Positions 44,053 to 50,915 of a DNA stretch of 60,592 bases are shown piece after piece. Every line of letters begins with the position of its first letter. Position 1 is the stretch's first letter. The position numbers and the translations under genes are program-made. The DNA comes from an uncultured Eubacteriales bacterium. Lineage in GTDB: Bacteria > Bacillota > Clostridia > Christensenellales > CAG-138. A model generated the notes under the pieces. That model saw only the letters and a list, made by a program, of their open reading frames with translations. It was not told where the DNA came from and did not search any database. The stretch is from positions 1 through 60,592 of the forward strand of contig CADBYI010000031.1 in assembly GCA_902798825.1 (NCBI GenBank), given 5' to 3'.

Positions 44053-45195
44053 ATGAACACGATTTATCTCGACAACGCCGCCACCTCCTTCCCGAAGCCT
44101 GACGCCGTGGCCGATGCCATGGTCCGCTACCTTCGGGAGGTGGGTGCGCCTTTGAATCGTTCCGTCTATCAAAACGCCCAGGAGGCGGAGCTGGTCACTC
44201 TGTCGCTCCGGGAGGGGCTGAAGCGGTTTTTTCATTTTCCGGAGAAGGCCACCCATGTGATCCTGACCCCGGGCAATACCTATGGGCTGAACTTTCTGAT
44301 AAAGGGTCTTTTGCATCCCGGCGATCACGTGATCGTCAGCGCCATGGAGCACAACGCCGTCATGCGGCCTTTGCTGCAGCTATCCCAGGTCTCTTTCGAC
44401 CGGCTCCCTGCGGACAGTGACGGGTTCGTTGACCCGGGCGATATCCGCAAGCTGGTGCGCCAAAACACGAAGCTGATCCTGATGGCCCACGGGTCCAACG
44501 TATGCGGCTCGGTGCAGAACGCGTCGGCCATCGGTTCCATAGCGGCCCAGTACGGCATACCATTCGCCCTGGACGGGGCCCAGACCGCCGGCCATTTCCC
44601 CCTGGATTTCGAAGGATTACAGCTTAGCGCCCTGTCCGTTCCGGGCCACAAGGGGCTTTTGGGCCCCTCCGGCATCGGCGCCTTGCTGATGACGGAGGAA
44701 TTGGCTCAGCGACTCACCCCGCTGGTGGCCGGGGGCACGGGCAGCGCCTCCGACAGCGAGCTGTTGCCCGCGTATCTGCCGGATCGGTTCGAATCCGGCA
44801 CCCTGAACCTGCCTGGCATCTATGGCTGGGAAGCGGCTATGGGGTTCGTATACGCCCGGGGCGTGGACGCCCTGCGGGCCCACGAAATACAGCTGACGGG
44901 GAGGTTCATCGAGGGGCTTCGGGATATCCAAAGCGTCCGGCTGTGCGGGCCCACGTCCCTTGAAAACCGGGTGGGCGTCCTGTCCCTGGACTTTCTCCGC
45001 CAGGACAACGCCGCCGTGGCCTATGAGCTGGAGCAGCGTTTCGGCATTTTGACCCGCTGCGGTCTCCACTGCGCCCCCGCTGCCCACAGGAGCCTGGGCA
45101 CCTTCCCCAAAGGCACGGTGCGCTTCTCCCTTGGGTACGCCAACACCGAGGCGGACGTGGACGCGGCCCTCGCCGCCATCCGCGCCCTGGCCTGA
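44053..45195 (+). CDS. Class V aminotransferase, cysteine desulfurase-like
   Basis: A 380-residue PLP enzyme of the NifS/CsdA fold. Features are YLDNAATSFPKP at the start, the aspartate and histidine in FALDGAQTAGHFPLD, and the PLP lysine in SVPGHKGLLGPSG. A candidate catalytic cysteine lies in LTRCGLHCAPAAH near the end. Many homologues beside selD and yedE are annotated as selenium-linked desulfurases, so selenocysteine lyase or cysteine desulfurase activity is plausible. Its stop and the selD stop share a TGATCA and abut exactly. No ribosome site precedes the ATG. Confidence 0.85.
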   Translation: MNTIYLDNAATSFPKPDAVADAMVRYLREVGAPLNRSVYQNAQEAELVTLSLREGLKRFFHFPEKATHVILTPGNTYGLNFLIKGLLHPGDHVIVSAMEHNAVMRPLLQLSQVSFDRLPADSDGFVDPGDIRKLVRQNTKLILMAHGSNVCGSVQNASAIGSIAAQYGIPFALDGAQTAGHFPLDFEGLQLSALSVPGHKGLLGPSGIGALLMTEELAQRLTPLVAGGTGSASDSELLPAYLPDRFESGTLNLPGIYGWEAAMGFVYARGVDALRAHEIQLTGRFIEGLRDIQSVRLCGPTSLENRVGVLSLDFLRQDNAAVAYELEQRFGILTRCGLHCAPAAHRSLGTFPKGTVRFSLGYANTEADVDAALAAIRALA

Positions 45196-46236
45196 TCAGC
45201 GCAGGAAGATGCGCTTCCCCCCCTCGTATGCCTGTACCGTTCCGATGCGCTGGGCGCTGGGAACGGTCTTTTTTAGTTCCTCAAACAATGCATCCGCGTC
45301 CTGCGGCCCGCAGGCGATGAGCAGCCCCCCGGATGTCTGGGGATCGAACAGCATATCCTGCACCTCAATGTCTATGTGGGAGAGTTCCACGGCCTTCTCG
45401 GCGAAGGTGCGGTTGCGATAGGCTCCCGCGGGGATCAGACCGAATCGGGCCAGCTCCCGGGCCTCCGGGATCAAATCCAGGGCCCTTGTATCGATGACGG
45501 CCTGGACGTTGCTGCCCTCCATCATCTCGAAGGCGTGACCCATAAGCCCGAAGCCCGTCACGTCCGTACAGGCGTGGACGTCGTACTTCACCATCGCGTC
45601 CCGAGCGGAACGGTTGAGGGTGGTCATGAGCTCAAACATACGCTTCTGCCCCGCCTCGCTGACCATGTCCGCCTTAGCCGCCGTGCTCAAGATACCGATG
45701 CCCAAAGGTTTGGTGAGGAACAGCACGTCCCCCGACCTTGCCCCGGAGTTGGTCAGCACCCGATCCGGGTGCACGAAGCCCGTGACCGCCAGGCCGTACT
45801 TGGGTTCGTCGTCATGGATGCTGTGGCCGCCGGTGATCAGGGCACCTGCCTCATAGACCTTGTCGTACCCACCCCGGAGAATGTCGTGGACTGCCTCCAT
45901 GGGCATCTTCTCCGGCACAGCCATGATGTTCAAACAGAGTTTGGGCTCCCCTCCCATGGCGTACACGTCGGACAGGGCGTTGGTGGCCGCGATCTGACCG
46001 AACAAGTAGGGATCGTCGGCGATGGGCGGAAAGAAATCCACGGTCTGGACGAGCGCCAGATCGTCGGAGATCCTGTAAACGGACGCGTCGTCGCTGTGGT
46101 CAAATCCCACCAGCAGATTCGGGTCGGAATGGACCTTGATATCCTTCAGCAGTTGAGCCAGAACGCCGGCGCCCACCTTAGCGCCGCAGCCCGCACATTT
46201 GCTAAGCTTGGTCAGCTTGACCGGTTCCTGTTCCAT
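45196..46236 (-). CDS. selD: Selenide, water dikinase (selenophosphate synthase)
   Basis: Makes selenophosphate from selenide and ATP for selenocysteine, selenouridine or selenium-cofactor synthesis. The 346-residue protein keeps the catalytic C17 and K20 of CAGCGAK at the same numbers as the E. coli enzyme. Cysteine, not selenocysteine, is encoded. ATP-binding motifs include FDHSDDASVY, TVDFFPPI and TGGHSIHDDEPKYG. The ATG at 46236 has a AAGAAGG site and a strong promoter upstream. SelA, SelB and tRNA-Sec are not in this window, so the final selenium product cannot be decided here. Confidence 0.95.
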   Translation of the reverse strand: MEQEPVKLTKLSKCAGCGAKVGAGVLAQLLKDIKVHSDPNLLVGFDHSDDASVYRISDDLALVQTVDFFPPIADDPYLFGQIAATNALSDVYAMGGEPKLCLNIMAVPEKMPMEAVHDILRGGYDKVYEAGALITGGHSIHDDEPKYGLAVTGFVHPDRVLTNSGARSGDVLFLTKPLGIGILSTAAKADMVSEAGQKRMFELMTTLNRSARDAMVKYDVHACTDVTGFGLMGHAFEMMEGSNVQAVIDTRALDLIPEARELARFGLIPAGAYRNRTFAEKAVELSHIDIEVQDMLFDPQTSGGLLIACGPQDADALFEELKKTVPSAQRIGTVQAYEGGKRIFLR

Positions 46237-46267
46237 CGTTTCACCTTCTTTAATCGGAATTATCGAT

Positions 46268-46296
46268 AGTATAGCACGATCCCATCCGCTTGTAAA
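46268..46296 (-). promoter_or_regulatory. Sigma-A promoter for selD
   Basis: On the minus strand TTTACA and TATACT are separated by 17 bases, 32 bases before the start codon. Confidence 0.82.
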
Positions 46297-46506
46297 CCTT
46301 ATATATCGTCCGTCTTTCAACCCGTTATTCTATTGTCAGAATTTCTCGCTCCCGTGGTTGGTCGCGCAGAGTATACACTTCACGACACATTCTGTTTGCA
46401 TTGTTTACAAGAATCAACGATCCCCTTTTAGGTTAACTTAAACTTACCCAAGTATAGTCTGTTTATCAAAGATAACTTCAGATAAACCGGAAGGAGCGAT
46501 TTAGAT
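46297..46506 (+). promoter_or_regulatory. Upstream region of the NAGPA-domain gene
   Basis: This AT-rich stretch has no gene. TATAGT at 46451-46456 is a candidate -10 element. An inverted repeat GTTTATC/GATAAAC (46459-46465 and 46479-46485) would lie in the first transcribed bases. A GGAAGGAG ribosome site ends the region. Confidence 0.4.
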
Positions 46507-47505
46507 ATGAAAAACAAAAGAAGGATACTGAGCTATATATGGACGGCGCTGCTGTTCGGCTTCACCGTCTTCGCCGCCCTGGATACCTTCGTGTTTGAGC
46601 ACGCCTATGCGGTGGTGGAGGAAAACGCGCCCACGGAGCAGGTCAACGAAACCGATACGGAGCCTACCGTGGAAACCGTCGTCCCCGAGACGCCCACCGC
46701 CACAGCGGTACAGACGGCCGCCGTCACATCCACCCCAGAGAGTACCGCCGTTCCAACGGCAGAAGCCCAGGTGGTGTCCACGGAGAACATGTATTCCGAC
46801 GGGAACGTGACCATCACCATCCAGGAGATCCGGGCCTACGATTCCACCGTCTATGTGGCTGACGTGGTCCTCTCCTCCCCCGACTATCTCAAGACCGCCT
46901 TCGCCAACAGCACCTATGGCCGCAACGTGACCGCCAAGACCAGCAGCATCGCCGAGACCGCCAACGCCATCCTGGCCGTCAATGGGGATTACTATGGGGC
47001 CAGAAACGCCGGGTACGTGATACGAAACGGGGTCCTCTACCGCAGCAAGGCCAACAAGGATGCCGAGGATCTGGTGATCTACCAGGACGGCTCCTTCGGT
47101 ATCATCAACGAGTCCCAGATCAGTGCCCAGGAGCTTTTGGACAGCGGCGCCTGGAACGTGTTCTCCTTCGGGCCTGCCCTGTTGGTGGACGGGGAGATCG
47201 CCGTGGAAACGGACGAGGAGGTGGGACGGGCCATGGCCAGCAATCCCCGGACCGCAATCGGCGTTGTGGATGAGCTCCATTACCTCTTCGTGGTGTCTGA
47301 CGGGCGGACCAAGACAAGCGAGGGCTTGTCCTTGCGGGAGCTGGCGGAAGTCCTTCAGGAATTGGGGGCCAGGACGGCCTATAATCTGGACGGCGGCGGC
47401 TCATCCACCATGGTCTTCCAGGGCCAGGTGGTCAACAACCCCACTACCAACGGAAAACGAATCACAGAAAGGAGCGTGAGCGACATTGTTTGCATCACCT
47501 GTTGA
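46507..47505 (+). CDS. NAGPA-domain (phosphodiester glycosidase family) exported protein
   Basis: A 332-residue protein anchored by an N-terminal membrane segment (about residues 10-30), then a Thr/Val/Pro/Glu-rich linker of about 65 residues and a NAGPA domain. Conserved elements are NGDYYGARNAGYVIRNG, SFGPALLVDGE, NPRTAIGV and the hallmark NLDGGGSSTMVFQG near residue 295. Bacterial members are thought to cleave glycosyl phosphodiesters at the cell surface, possibly in wall polymers. The following membrane-protein gene begins inside its 3' end, so the two are co-translated. Confidence 0.85.
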   Translation: MKNKRRILSYIWTALLFGFTVFAALDTFVFEHAYAVVEENAPTEQVNETDTEPTVETVVPETPTATAVQTAAVTSTPESTAVPTAEAQVVSTENMYSDGNVTITIQEIRAYDSTVYVADVVLSSPDYLKTAFANSTYGRNVTAKTSSIAETANAILAVNGDYYGARNAGYVIRNGVLYRSKANKDAEDLVIYQDGSFGIINESQISAQELLDSGAWNVFSFGPALLVDGEIAVETDEEVGRAMASNPRTAIGVVDELHYLFVVSDGRTKTSEGLSLRELAEVLQELGARTAYNLDGGGSSTMVFQGQVVNNPTTNGKRITERSVSDIVCITC

Positions 47506-47902
47506 GTCCTCTCGGGACGTTTGTGTGCGGATCGCCTTTCGGTATCTGCTCGTTGCCATCCTCTGTGCCCTCTTCGGCGCGGTGTATGAGCTGTTCAGCC
47601 ATGGAGTATATGCCCTGGGCATGGTGTACGGGTTCGGCTTCCCCCTGATCGGCGGCGTCCTCCCCGCCCTGCTCCTTTTGAAGCATGGTGCGAAGCTCCC
47701 CTCCGATGCTTCCCGTCAACTGTGGCATTTCGGGATCTCCGCTTTGACGGTGGGCAGCCTCTTCTCCGGAGCGCTGGAAATCTACGGCACCTCCAGCCCC
47801 CTCACTTCCGTCTATTGGTTGGCAGGCGGCGCATGTTTGCTGCTGTCGGTGCTGACGGCGCTGCTGCTGCCCAATAAACCGAAAGCTATTACCGCTCAAT
47901 GA
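47486..47902 (+). CDS. Hypothetical four-helix membrane protein
   Basis: A 138-residue protein with four predicted membrane helices (about residues 18-38, 45-65, 82-100 and 108-128) and no family I recognise. It appears to start at a TTG that overlaps the NAGPA gene by 20 bases. AAAGGAG lies ten bases upstream of it, and no ATG occurs before the first helix. Overlap with the surface glycosidase suggests a shared function at the membrane. A strong terminator follows. Start and product are less certain than for its neighbours. Confidence 0.65.
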   Translation: MFASPVESSRDVCVRIAFRYLLVAILCALFGAVYELFSHGVYALGMVYGFGFPLIGGVLPALLLLKHGAKLPSDASRQLWHFGISALTVGSLFSGALEIYGTSSPLTSVYWLAGGACLLLSVLTALLLPNKPKAITAQ

Positions 47903-47911
47903 TAATCTAAT

Positions 47912-47941
47912 AGGGGCTGCTCACTCAAAGCAGCCCCTTTC
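47912..47941. terminator. Bidirectional terminator after the NAGPA operon
   Basis: AGGGGCTGCT pairs with AGCAGCCCCT, a perfect 10-bp stem, between convergent genes. Confidence 0.82.
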
Positions 47942-47944
47942 CTG

Positions 47945-49534
47945 CTATCCCAATGTCACTACCCCATCGAATCGGGAAAGCTTGTCCAGTGTGAACGTAT
48001 GAGATACGACCAGCAGAAGCTTCCCGCGGATAGCCAACAGCATATCCTCTACCCTGCTTGCGGTATCCTCGTCTAGGTTGGCCAGCGGTTCATCCAAAAT
48101 CAGTATATCCGTATCCCGTAGCAAGGCGCGCGCCAGACAGATGCGCTTCTTTTCACCACCGGACAGATTGCCGCCGCCCTCCATGATCTCCGTATCCAGC
48201 GCCTCCCGGCTGGCGAACGAGTCGAGGCGCAGGTTCTTCAACAACTCAATCAACCTTTCATCCGGCACCTCTTGATACATGGTCAGATTGTTCCTAAGCG
48301 TATCGTGGAACAGAATAGCCTCCTGCCGCATGACGGTCATGCAGTCGTAGGTAGTATTATAGGCGCCGATGGGCGTTCCGTCCACCACAATCTCCCCTTC
48401 GTCAGCATCGTAATACCGAAGCAGCAGGTTGACCGCCGTGGTCTTTCCGCAGCCGCTGGGACCCTGGATCAGGTATCGTTTCCCAACTTCCGCCCGAAAG
48501 TTGAACTGTTGCAGAATGGGTACACCTTTTTGATACGCGAAGGAGACCTGGCGATAGCAAATCCCCTGGTGCACCCGTTGCAGTCGCTTATCTGAGGGAA
48601 CTGCCGCCTCTTTCCCTATGAACTGCTCCATTTCCCTGCAGGCAGGCTGAATCGCCACCAGCTGCCGTATGATCTCAGCCAATGAGATCAGTGGATAGGA
48701 CAGCAGATCGATCATGCCGATAGCCACAAAGAAATCCCCGGCGCTGAACTCACCCCGCAGCACTAGCCAGCTGGCGCATGCCAGTACAATGAAGTAGGAC
48801 AGATAGGACATCAGCGTGGTGATGAGCTGCGATACGGCACCCAGCATACTGTCCTGAAGGAGCTTATCCATGGCAAGGCCATTGGAATCCCGGAACTGCC
48901 GCAGGATATGCCCCTCAATAGAGAAGTTCTTGATGATTTCGAATCCATTCAACCAGTTGTTGACCCTGGAGATGTTTTGCTCCACTGCCTTAAGATATTC
49001 CGACTGTGCTTTCTGCAAGCGCTTTTCGATCAATTTCGGCAGATAAAGGGGCGTGGTCAGCAGTACGATGGTCAGTGCGGCTAATCGCCAGTCCAAAAGA
49101 AACAGCGCCGCGCTGACGAAGGCGATGGTGCATACCACGTCAAAAAACATGGGCATCATACGAAACCTTCGGTCCCGAATAGCGTCGATGTCGTTGGTCA
49201 GCTTCGCAATGTAGGCGCCCTGCGGCTGCTCTTTAAACGAAACGTAGGTCCGACGTAAAATGCCTTCGAAGATATCGCTTTTCAAAAGCCCTGTGCACCC
49301 CACGACGAACCTGGCGCTGCAGCGCTTGTACAGAAAAAAGGATAGACACTCGCCCAGGATAAATGAGATCAACAGGATAGTGTATCTGATCGTTGACGTC
49401 GTATCTCCGGCAATAGCGTGATCCAGCACATCGCCCTTGAAGAATTGCAGCGCCACTCCGAAAGCGTGGCTGATGAGGATGCAAACGAGTGCGCCAATAA
49501 AGCCGGCGCGATTGCGCTTTTCGTATTCTTTCAT
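47945..49534 (-). CDS. ABC exporter half-transporter with attenuator leader
   Basis: A 529-residue fused permease-ATPase of the MsbA/LmrA/bacteriocin-exporter type, expected to work as a homodimer. Six membrane helices fill about residues 1-300. The ATPase has GPSGCGKTT near 365, GGGNLSGGEKKR near 457 and ILILDEPLANLDED near 480. Base composition is visibly less GC-rich than in its neighbours, hinting at acquisition. Its AGGAGG site is the fourth arm of an erm-like attenuator with an 8-residue leader peptide. That makes drug-induced expression the leading hypothesis; the exported compound is unknown. Confidence 0.88.
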   Translation of the reverse strand: MKEYEKRNRAGFIGALVCILISHAFGVALQFFKGDVLDHAIAGDTTSTIRYTILLISFILGECLSFFLYKRCSARFVVGCTGLLKSDIFEGILRRTYVSFKEQPQGAYIAKLTNDIDAIRDRRFRMMPMFFDVVCTIAFVSAALFLLDWRLAALTIVLLTTPLYLPKLIEKRLQKAQSEYLKAVEQNISRVNNWLNGFEIIKNFSIEGHILRQFRDSNGLAMDKLLQDSMLGAVSQLITTLMSYLSYFIVLACASWLVLRGEFSAGDFFVAIGMIDLLSYPLISLAEIIRQLVAIQPACREMEQFIGKEAAVPSDKRLQRVHQGICYRQVSFAYQKGVPILQQFNFRAEVGKRYLIQGPSGCGKTTAVNLLLRYYDADEGEIVVDGTPIGAYNTTYDCMTVMRQEAILFHDTLRNNLTMYQEVPDERLIELLKNLRLDSFASREALDTEIMEGGGNLSGGEKKRICLARALLRDTDILILDEPLANLDEDTASRVEDMLLAIRGKLLLVVSHTFTLDKLSRFDGVVTLG

Positions 49535-49539
49535 ATGTA

Positions 49540-49618
49540 CCTCCTATGCTCTGTGCGATAGAAGGAATGCAAGATATTTTCCTTCTATCGTTTAGAAGGA
49601 AAAGCGCCGTTTGACCAT
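49540..49618 (-). promoter_or_regulatory. Erm-type translational attenuator of the ABC exporter
   Basis: Reading the minus strand 5' to 3', arm 1 (49603-49593, TTTTCCTTCTA) lies in the leader reading frame. Arm 2 (49587-49577, TAGAAGGAAAA) pairs with it over 11 bp. Arm 3 (49567-49556, TTCCTTCTATCG) can instead pair with arm 2 extended (CGATAGAAGGAA) over 12 bp. Arm 4 (49547-49540, ATAGGAGG), which is the exporter ribosome site, pairs with CCTTCTAT of arm 3 over 8 bp with one G-U. Forms 1:2 plus 3:4 hide the ribosome site; form 2:3 frees it. Confidence 0.65.
49592..49618 (-). CDS. Leader peptide MVKRRFSF of the exporter attenuator
   Basis: Eight codons and a TAA stop, with GAGGAG (49625-49630) six bases before the ATG, the best spacing possible. 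Codons 6-8 and the stop form arm 1 of the attenuator. K3-R4-R5 fits the Arg/Lys-x-Arg/Lys pattern at which macrolide-bound ribosomes are known to stall, as in the ErmD leader. A ribosome halted there would cover arm 1. The peptide is too short for similarity evidence; support comes from its ribosome site, its position and the alternative pairing. Confidence 0.55.
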   Translation of the reverse strand: MVKRRFSF

Positions 49619-49642
49619 GAAAGACTCCTCTATGACTTTGAT

Positions 49643-49648
49643 AGTATA
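49643..49648 (-). promoter_or_regulatory. Probable -10 element for the attenuator transcript
   Basis: TATACT on the minus strand lies 25 bases before the leader ATG. No good -35 hexamer is present at 16-18 bases; the upstream sequence is T-rich. Confidence 0.45.
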
Positions 49649-49685
49649 AGTTTACTATATGTGGTGAAAAAACGCAACCGCAGAT

Positions 49686-50504
49686 TCAAAGCGCTTCTTT
49701 GGGACAGTGTTTGACGCATTCCATGCAAAGGATACACTCCGTACCGTTTATCCTGTTTCTTGAATTGTCGGTGACGTCCACGTCCATGGGGCACACGCGC
49801 TTGCACTTGCCGCAGGACACGCATTTTGTCGTATCGCATTTGATCCTGAAAAGGGAGAAATAGCTCATGGGCTTCAGAAACACGGTGATGGGGCAGATAT
49901 ATTTGCAGAACGCCCTATTGTCCTTCATCACGAACGCAAGGAGAATGCCAACGGCATAATAGAGGGCGTTGCCGACGATGAAAGCCCAGAACATGATCCG
50001 TTCGATGTTCCCAACATGGGCGAAAAACAGGGCTCCAACAAACAGCAGCGAAACGGCAAATGTGATATATCGAATCCACCCTATTTTTTTTCGGGGCTGC
50101 TTCGGCACCGTATAGGGGAGAAAATCAAGGACCATGGCGGTCCAGCAGGCATAGCCGCACCAGCCCCTTCCGAACAGTAGGGGCCCACCTATCTTGGCTA
50201 CCGCATAATGGATGGTGGCGGCTTCAAAGACACCGGTGAACAGATAATACCAAAAGCCTTCGATCTGCATATTTTCCCCGCAGATCAAGCCCAAATACAC
50301 CAACATATATAGGCCGACCAGCAATTGGACGATACGTCGGGCGTGCTTGTATTGGCGGATAAACAGAAAGATGCCTAGCGCGATCGAACAGCCGATATAG
50401 CTGAAGTTGATGAGATAGAAGACATTTCCCTTGGTCAGCCATAACACAATGGCAATCGTTTCGAAAACGACAAGCATCAGGATCGGCAAGCGGTATTTTT
50501 TCAT
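49686..50504 (-). CDS. NapH/YccM-like membrane 4Fe-4S protein
   Basis: A 272-residue membrane electron carrier. About six helices are interrupted by GRGWCGYACW near residue 115 and NRAFCKYICPI near 200, the paired cysteine motifs of the NapH/NosR/RdxA group. Two C-terminal ferredoxin clusters follow: CVSCGKCKRVCP near 230 and CILCMECVKHCP near 258. It probably moves electrons between a quinone or flavin pool and an unknown partner. No partner reductase is next to it. It ends 68 bases before the exporter leader on the same strand, with no clear terminator. Confidence 0.87.
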   Translation of the reverse strand: MKKYRLPILMLVVFETIAIVLWLTKGNVFYLINFSYIGCSIALGIFLFIRQYKHARRIVQLLVGLYMLVYLGLICGENMQIEGFWYYLFTGVFEAATIHYAVAKIGGPLLFGRGWCGYACWTAMVLDFLPYTVPKQPRKKIGWIRYITFAVSLLFVGALFFAHVGNIERIMFWAFIVGNALYYAVGILLAFVMKDNRAFCKYICPITVFLKPMSYFSLFRIKCDTTKCVSCGKCKRVCPMDVDVTDNSRNRINGTECILCMECVKHCPKEAL

Positions 50505-50550
50505 ATTCGAAGCTCCACAAAGGTAGTTTTTTTATCGACTCGTTGCTGCT

Positions 50551-50627
50551 ATGCGGCTGATGGGATTTGCGGCCCTTGCCGCGGGAAAAGCCCCACTGGG
50601 GCTTTTCCTGATCGCGGCTTCAAATCC
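50551..50627 (-). repeat. tRNA-Leu-matched palindromic repeat, distal unit C
   Basis: Seventy-seven bases matching unit D with one mismatch, 105 bases further from the tRNA. It contains the copy of the tRNA-Leu 3' end and the 47-base hairpin core (50572-50618), but its far arm is degraded (AATCCTCAAATCG). Confidence 0.82.
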
Positions 50628-50655
50628 TCAAATCGCCCCTGTACCCTTTAGCACC

Positions 50656-50740
50656 ATGCGGCTGATGGGATTTGCGGCCCTTGCCGCGGGAAAAGCCCCA
50701 CCGGGGCTTTTCCTGATCGCGGCTTCAAATCCCACAGCCG
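50656..50740 (-). repeat. tRNA-Leu-matched palindromic repeat, proximal unit D
   Basis: Read in the tRNA direction: an arm CGGCTGTGGGATTTGAA (near-complement of the tRNA-Leu 3' end), then a 47-base core (50677-50723) with hairpin GAAAAGCCCC/GGGGCTTTTC. An arm CAAATCCCATCAGCCGCA follows, identical over 18 bases to the tRNA 3' end including the discriminator. The core is homologous to that of the tRNA-Ser unit B. Confidence 0.85.
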
Positions 50741-50746
50741 TCCTTT

Positions 50747-50791
50747 ACCAAAAGGATGACCACCCCGCAGAGGGGTGGTCATCCTTTTGGT
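50747..50791 (-). terminator. Terminator hairpin that includes the tRNA-Leu CCA end
   Basis: A perfect 20-bp stem, ACCAAAAGGATGACCACCCC with its complement, begins with the discriminator A and CCA of tRNA-Leu. The descending arm ends in TTTTGG. Confidence 0.85.
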
Positions 50792-50870
50792 GCGGCTGAT
50801 GGGATTTGAACCCATAAGCTTTCGCCGACAGATTTTAAGTCTGTTGTGTATGCCGTTCCACCACAGCCGC
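50788..50870 (-). tRNA. tRNA-Leu(TAA), with encoded CCA
   Basis: Acceptor GCGGCTG pairs with CAGCCGC. The anticodon stem is ACAGA/TCTGT with loop CTTAAAA (anticodon TAA, reads UUA), there is a class II variable arm, the T arm contains GTTCAAATC, and CCA is encoded. It is followed by a 20-bp terminator hairpin and two repeat units that copy its 3' end. Confidence 0.96.
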
Positions 50871-50915
50871 GCTATGGAGGTATTGTACAGGCACGAAGCG
50901 CCCTTTGTCAAGGGA

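Noticed and set aside
47486..47505. Treating the overlap of the NAGPA gene and the next gene as a sequence error
   Set aside because: Both frames are complete and a ribosome site sits at the right distance from the TTG, so a real 20-base overlap is more likely.
49540..49603. The exporter leader hairpins as a simple intrinsic terminator
   Set aside because: Neither stem is GC-rich and no U-run follows arm 3; the fourth arm contains the ribosome site, which fits translational control better.
50551..50799. 82-codon open frame across the tRNA-Leu repeats
   Set aside because: It contains two near-identical blocks because it crosses repeat units C and D; it is not a gene.
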